Shown: positions 6,435-9,779 of the stretch, in pieces | Position numbering within the stretch: the stretch's first letter is position 1 | Layout of the letters: every line of letters begins with the position of its first letter | Assembly (NCBI GenBank): GCA_964496595.1 | Contig: CAZCAI010000165.1 | Location: 1-9,779, forward strand | DNA from: JAAAOZ01 sp964496595 | GTDB taxonomy: Bacteria > Chloroflexota > Anaerolineae > B4-G1 > SLSP01 | Length of the DNA stretch: 9,779 nucleotides | Direction of reading: 5' to 3' | The notes under the pieces: model-generated | The model's input: the letters and a program-made list of their open reading frames with translations, nothing else | Database searches by the model: none | What the model was told of the DNA's origin: nothing | Position numbers and translations under genes: made by a program

Positions 6435-6843
6435 CTGTTTCTCCTGTTTCCACTGAGTGCGATGCCCCAGGCGCCTGATCCGGAGCCTCAGATATCGATG
6501 ATGAGGCTTCTGGATGATCCTCTGGTGTGTCAGTATCATCGTCAGATGTGCGCCACTGCGCCGCGATGCGCATCCCGCCCTCGACTAAGATCGCGATGCC
6601 CATAAGGATCCAGATTAGCCGCGCCCACCCTCGATGCTCGGTGGCGGCCAGGCCGGCGCAGAAGAGCAGCAAGCCGACATCTAAGCTCAGAGCATAGGTC
6701 AATTCGTTGAATTTCTCGCTCACTTTCTTGTCGCTCATCCGCGCTTCGTAGTAGGCATAACTCCAGGTCGCCAACAACACGGAGAGGCCCAAAATCCACA
6801 GGAAATTGGAGAACACGCCCCATAAGTCGATCATATCCGCCAT
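6415..6843 (-). CDS. Small three-TM membrane protein with acidic C-terminal tail
   Basis: I do not recognise a family. The 142-residue product has three hydrophobic segments (about 10-32, 52-67 and 73-96). The tail (99-142) is rich in D, E, S, T and P and has no Lys or Arg after R98. A short loop with basic residues (RMSDKKVSEKF, 35-45) separates the first two segments. The ATG at 6843 follows an AGGAAGG about seven bases upstream. It lies 21 nt after the adenylate cyclase stop, and its own end overlaps the methyltransferase start by 20 nt, so it sits in the middle of a co-transcribed trio. Its position suggests a partner of one of these two membrane proteins, but this is inference. The reading frame is well supported by composition, spacing and ribosome binding site. 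Confidence 0.75.
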   Translation of the reverse strand: MADMIDLWGVFSNFLWILGLSVLLATWSYAYYEARMSDKKVSEKFNELTYALSLDVGLLLFCAGLAATEHRGWARLIWILMGIAILVEGGMRIAAQWRTSDDDTDTPEDHPEASSSISEAPDQAPGASHSVETGETDDTETA

Positions 6844-6864
6844 AGTTTATCCTTCCTAATCTGC

Positions 6865-8451
6865 TTACATCCGCTCTATCTGCTGAGTGTCTTTCAGTGT
6901 GTAAACGCGCACCGGCGCTTGCTTGCCGCGCACATTGATCTTGCCAGCGGGCCGCAGCTCCGACCAGACGTCGAGCGCCTCCGCCGTGGCGCTGCTGAGC
7001 AGGACCGTCGCATCCAGTTCCTTGAGTTCCTTGGTCATCGATTCCAGGCGGCTGGCGAGATTGACGGTGTCGCCGATGACGGTGTACTCCAGCCGCTCCT
7101 CGCTGCCGACGTTGCCGGCGACGACCGGCCCCGTCGCGATGCCGATGCCGATGTGCAGCGCCGGCTCGCTGCGCGCGGCCTGCTCGGCGTTGAAGGCGTC
7201 CAGGGCGGCCAACATCGCCTGTGCCGCCTGGACGGCGTGCGCGGCGTGATCCGGCGTCGGGTGCAGCGGCGTGCCGAAGACGGCCAACAGGCTATCGCCG
7301 CCGAATTTGTTCACCAGTCCGCCCTGCGCCACAATCGCGTCCGACATCGCATCGAAATAGCGATTGAGCAGCGCGATGATGCCCTCCGGCCCCAACTGCT
7401 CCGTCATCGCCGTGAAGCCCCGAATATCCGAAAAGAGGACGGTCGCCTCGGTGAGTTGGCCGCCCAACTCCGCGCCATGCCGGATGGCGTGCTCGGCCAC
7501 CTCCGGCGTGACGTAAAGGCTGAAGAGCTGGCGGATGACCTCTTCTTGGCGCAGGCCGTTGAGCATCGCGTTGAACCCGGCGGCCAAATCGCCCAACTCG
7601 TCGTTGGATGTGACGGGCGCCTCCACTTCGAGGTTCCCCTGCCGCGCCAACCTCATCCGCTCCTGCAACGTCTCAATGGGATCGATCAGGGAGCGCCCCA
7701 GCGTCACGCCCAACGTCACGACGACCACCATCCCGACGCCGACCAGGAAGATCTCCAAGTTGCGCAGGCGGCGCAGGGAGAATGCCGGATCGGCGGCGAC
7801 AGCGATCTCGGTCGCCTGTTGATAGGCCGTCAGCGCAACAAGGATCAAGGGCAGGCTGCTCAACACAAAGAGAATCAAGATGCGCCAGCGCACGGTGAGG
7901 CGGAAGGCGTCGACGTCGCTCAAATTGCCTTCCGGGAACAGGATAGGGAGTTCAGAGCGCCACATCCGCTCGACGATGAAGTAGACCAGCATCGAAGATA
8001 AAACGCCGGCCAGTCCGCTGATCCCCAGAAACGCCAGAAAGCCCATCGCGAATCCCTCGTCGTTTCCTATGCCGAAGCCCACGAGGATACCGGCCAGCAA
8101 CCACATCAGGAAAGAGGTCGCCGCTCCCGTAATTGGCCCATTCAAAAAATGCCGCTGAATATCATCCGGTGCGGGCGGCTGGGGATGCTGATCCGCCGCC
8201 TCGATATACCATTCCCAGGCTCTGTCATCGCGTTTGCTGCCGATGCGCGTGCCCAAGAACAGAAGCACCGCCGTCATTACAATCGAGAAGATGAGGCCGA
8301 CTATGCTACTCTCATCATCCAGCGAAATCGGCATCGAACCACTCAGTATAAAGTAGAATGTTGAGGATGCTGCGCCCAGGGCGTTAGCCAGCAAAATTAC
8401 ATTGCCCAAACGGCGGCGAAACCTCTTACGGCGCGCACGTTCATCTGACAT
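6865..8451 (-). CDS. Six-TM HAMP class IIIb adenylate cyclase
   Basis: Predicted to make cAMP from ATP at the inner face of the membrane. In the 528-residue product, six hydrophobic segments lie at about 16-38, 50-70, 106-129, 134-160, 190-212 and 232-252. A HAMP domain follows (about 250-305, with DPIETLQERM and NDELGDLAAGFN), then a class III cyclase domain (about 333-500). All catalytic residues are visible: metal Asp342 (FSDIRGFT) and Asp386 (KFGGD), adenine-specifying Lys382 and Thr457, transition-state Asn464 and Arg468. Thr at the second specificity position marks class IIIb. The layout matches the mycobacterial Rv1318c/Rv3645 type. The frame also allows TTG at 8454, but GGAGG (8459-8463) sits seven bases before the ATG at 8451. 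It begins 36 nt after ruvB and probably shares its transcript. No periplasmic sensor domain of note is visible. Confidence 0.93.
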   Translation of the reverse strand: MSDERARRKRFRRRLGNVILLANALGAASSTFYFILSGSMPISLDDESSIVGLIFSIVMTAVLLFLGTRIGSKRDDRAWEWYIEAADQHPQPPAPDDIQRHFLNGPITGAATSFLMWLLAGILVGFGIGNDEGFAMGFLAFLGISGLAGVLSSMLVYFIVERMWRSELPILFPEGNLSDVDAFRLTVRWRILILFVLSSLPLILVALTAYQQATEIAVAADPAFSLRRLRNLEIFLVGVGMVVVVTLGVTLGRSLIDPIETLQERMRLARQGNLEVEAPVTSNDELGDLAAGFNAMLNGLRQEEVIRQLFSLYVTPEVAEHAIRHGAELGGQLTEATVLFSDIRGFTAMTEQLGPEGIIALLNRYFDAMSDAIVAQGGLVNKFGGDSLLAVFGTPLHPTPDHAAHAVQAAQAMLAALDAFNAEQAARSEPALHIGIGIATGPVVAGNVGSEERLEYTVIGDTVNLASRLESMTKELKELDATVLLSSATAEALDVWSELRPAGKINVRGKQAPVRVYTLKDTQQIERM

Positions 8452-8487
8452 CAACTTACCTCCATTCGACTCGCTCTCGCGCCCGCC

Positions 8488-9513
8488 CTAGAACAGGGCG
8501 CCCTGTTCCATTTGATCATAGGGAATGCCCAGATGATCATAGGCCAATTTTGTCGCTGTGCGCCCGCGCGGGGTGCGACCGATGAAGCCCAGTTGCAGCA
8601 AGTACGGCTCGACGACGTCCATAATCGTATCTGAGGCCTCGCCCACCGACGCGGCGATGGTCTCCAATCCCACCGGCCCGCCGCCGAACTTCTCGATGAT
8701 CGTCCGCAGCACGCGCCGATCCAAGTCGTCCAGCCCGCGCTCGTCGATCTCCAACAGCGCCAGCGCCTCCTGTGCAATCGGCGCGGTGATGATACCATCA
8801 CCGCGCACCTGCGCGTAATCGCGCACGCGGCGCAGCAGGCGCAGCGCGACGCGCGGCGTGCCCCGTCCTCGGCGCGCAATTTCCATGCCGCCCTCCGGCT
8901 CCAGGGGGACGTCGAGCGCCTGCGCCGCGCGGGCCACGATCACCGCCAGATCCTCGCGATTGTAGAAATCTAAGCGGTAGGTCGCCCCGAAGCGCGTGCG
9001 CAACGGCGCCGAGAGCAAGGCCAGGCGCGTCGTCGCGCCGACGACGGTGAAGCGCGGCAGGCTCAAGCGCACCGTCCGCGCGCCCGGCCCCTGCCCGATC
9101 ACCAGATCCAACGCGAAATCCTCCATCGCCGGGTAGAGAATCTCCTCCACCACCTTGCCCAGGCGATGCACCTCGTCGATAAAGAGAATCTCTTTTTCGT
9201 GCAGGTTGCTCAGAATCGCGGCCAGATCGCCGGCGCGCTCAATCGACGGCCCGGCAGTGATGCGGATGTTCGCGTTCATCTCGCGGGCGATGATGTGCGC
9301 CAGCGTCGTCTTGCCCAGGCCCGGCGGGCCATAGAAGAGCACGTGCTCCAGCGCCTCGCCGCGCCCTTGGGCGGCGTCGATCAGGATGCGCAGATTTTCG
9401 CAGACGCGATCCTGGCCGATGAGGCTGTCTAAGCGCTTGGGGCGCAGCGCGCGATCCAGGGCGATGTCTTCGGCTTCCGCTGCTGGGGATACGGTTCGTT
9501 GTTCTTCATTCAT
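8488..9513 (-). CDS. ruvB: Holliday junction branch migration helicase RuvB
   Basis: ATP-driven motor of the RuvAB complex, which moves Holliday junctions during recombinational repair. At 341 residues it has the usual length. Motifs: RPKRLDSLIGQ near the start (24-34), Walker A GPPGLGKTT (62-70), Walker B ILFIDE (109-114), sensor 1 GATTR (159-163), arginine-finger segment PLRTRFG (170-176, R174), sensor 2 GTPR (218-221), and the winged-helix motif GFIGRTPRGR (309-318) followed by HLGIPYD. All key residues are intact. The ATG at 9513 is in the expected place. Its only Shine-Dalgarno candidate (GGAG) is about 12 bases away, so initiation may be modest. ruvA and ruvC are not adjacent downstream. 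The gene heads the minus-strand block and runs closely into the cyclase gene. Confidence 0.97.
   Translation of the reverse strand: MNEEQRTVSPAAEAEDIALDRALRPKRLDSLIGQDRVCENLRILIDAAQGRGEALEHVLFYGPPGLGKTTLAHIIAREMNANIRITAGPSIERAGDLAAILSNLHEKEILFIDEVHRLGKVVEEILYPAMEDFALDLVIGQGPGARTVRLSLPRFTVVGATTRLALLSAPLRTRFGATYRLDFYNREDLAVIVARAAQALDVPLEPEGGMEIARRGRGTPRVALRLLRRVRDYAQVRGDGIITAPIAQEALALLEIDERGLDDLDRRVLRTIIEKFGGGPVGLETIAASVGEASDTIMDVVEPYLLQLGFIGRTPRGRTATKLAYDHLGIPYDQMEQGALF
8491..8508. repeat. 18-bp perfect palindrome at the ruvB 3' end
   Basis: GAACAGGGC followed by its exact reverse complement, covering the last six sense codons of ruvB (EQGALF) right up to the stop. In RNA it could fold only as a short-loop hairpin. 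There is no T tract, so it is not a standard terminator. It lies about 40 bases before the cyclase start. Confidence 0.7.
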
Positions 9514-9555
9514 ATAATAAAGCGACTCCGTCGTGTGACTCGATGATTACATTCT

Positions 9556-9648
9556 CCTTGCGAAGGTTACGCCGGCCGTTGTCATAGCCGGGCGATGCTC
9601 CATTCACAAGTTACGCCGGGTAGAAAGCCGTCTGGAACCTTCGCAAGG
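9556..9648. repeat. 93-bp element bounded by 13-bp inverted repeats
   Basis: CCTTGCGAAGGTT (9556-9568) is the exact reverse complement of 9636-9648. The right copy is itself a small hairpin: AACCTT and AAGGTT around CGC (9636-9650). A 10-bp direct repeat GTTACGCCGG (9566-9575 and 9610-9619) lies inside. No target-site duplication is visible next to the arms. It could be a MITE-like intergenic repeat or a structured regulatory region ahead of ruvB. Confidence 0.55.
9581..9609 (-). promoter_or_regulatory. Weak candidate promoter for ruvB
   Basis: On the minus strand, TTGTGA (9604-9609), a 17-bp spacer, and TATGAC (9581-9586). Each hexamer matches consensus at four of six positions. The transcript would start near 9574, about 60 nt before the ruvB ATG. 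It lies inside the 93-bp inverted-repeat element. Confidence 0.25.
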
Positions 9649-9684
9649 TTGACTCAAGGTCTAGTCACCGGACACTTCTCAGCT

Positions 9685-9714
9685 CACGGATAAACACGGA
9701 TTAACACAGATATT
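9685..9714. repeat. Three tandem 10-bp repeats
   Basis: CACGGATAAA, CACGGATTAA and CACAGATATT follow each other without spacing, with unit consensus CACRGATWWW. The spacing is close to one DNA turn per unit. It lies in the gene-free right end. Confidence 0.65.
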
Positions 9715-9728
9715 TCTTAATTTTTATG

Positions 9729-9772
9729 TTGCAGGAAGAGTCATTCCGGGAATGTAAGGGTTAAAATGCAAC
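9729..9772. repeat. Nested short inverted repeats at the right edge
   Basis: An inner CATTCC/GGAATG palindrome with one central base (9742-9754) lies between outer arms GTTGCA (9729-9734) and TGCAAC (9767-9772). It might be a small hairpin or operator. The arms are short and chance is possible. No gene is visible from 9514 to the window end. Confidence 0.3.
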
Positions 9773-9779
9773 CTTAAAC

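Noticed and set aside
5955..6539. Reading frames that run through the N block
   Set aside because: Translation across placeholder N is meaningless. Only the flanking methyltransferase halves are real.
6919..8001. 360-residue plus-strand reading frame
   Set aside because: It is antisense to the adenylate cyclase, whose catalytic residues are all intact. The product is a low-complexity R/A/Q/D-rich string with no family features.
8491..8508. LexA/SOS box in the ruvB palindrome (GAAC...GTTC)
   Set aside because: The half-sites are 10 bases apart instead of the 4 of a Cheo-type box, and the site lies at the 3' end of ruvB and not at its promoter.
8513..8543. 10-bp direct repeat TGATCATAGG, 21 bp apart
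   Set aside because: It falls in the conserved RuvB coding segment with two similar Tyr-Asp steps (AYDHLG and PYDQ). Coding constraint explains it.
8451..8879. Second minus-strand frame inside ruvB
   Set aside because: It is an alternate frame of ruvB with Arg/Cys/Ser-rich composition; ruvB itself is full length and conserved.
9514..9779. tRNA, small ORF or CRISPR in the right-end gene-free stretch
   Set aside because: No cloverleaf, no reading frame with a ribosome binding site and no spaced identical repeats are visible; the 10-bp units are directly tandem with no spacers.

Overview
The window looks like an accessory-rich stretch of a moderately GC-rich chromosome, most likely from a Chloroflexota (Anaerolineae-like) bacterium in a metagenome assembly. 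The lineage call is inference. It rests on a secreted beta-helix protein ending in a YLPLVTR tail, a lipoprotein with a long Thr/Pro stalk, and the mix of Uma2, UPF0175 and DUF3368 genes. A run of exactly 100 N (6109-6208) shows this is a scaffold with an unresolved gap.

Layout. One plus-strand gene fills the left end (2-2242). It is the 3' part of a large secreted CSLREA/beta-helix/PKD-like protein whose true start lies off the window. It converges on a minus-strand block of ten genes (9513 down to 2377). The convergent gap (2243-2376) holds two perfect 14-bp hairpins that probably end transcription from both sides. Following minus-strand transcription from the right: ruvB; a six-TM HAMP class IIIb adenylate cyclase; a small three-TM protein with an acidic tail; a membrane-anchored SAM methyltransferase split by the N gap; a UPF0175 antitoxin with its DUF3368 PIN toxin (module B); then, behind its own extended -10 promoter, a Uma2 nuclease-like gene with a second UPF0175/DUF3368 pair (module A); and last an OB-fold-like lipoprotein.

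How the genes may work together. The cyclase, small membrane protein and methyltransferase are tightly packed (21-nt gap, then 20-nt overlap) and all predicted to be membrane-associated, so they may form one signalling or envelope cassette. The toxin-antitoxin/Uma2 stretch (about 3300-5700) is visibly lower in GC than its neighbours (for example 25 of 60 bases G+C at 3361-3420, against 49 of 60 at 8821-8880). That suggests an acquired island placed between the methyltransferase and the lipoprotein. ruvB is the only core housekeeping gene.

The right end (9514-9779) has no gene. It holds a 93-bp element bounded by 13-bp inverted repeats, a weak candidate ruvB promoter, three tandem 10-bp repeats and a short nested inverted repeat. 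I see no CRISPR array, tRNA, rRNA or recognisable transposase. The most unusual features are the Uma2-antitoxin-toxin operon beside a second divergent TA pair, the cyclase/membrane protein/methyltransferase cassette, and the duplicated CPYC module in the secreted protein.
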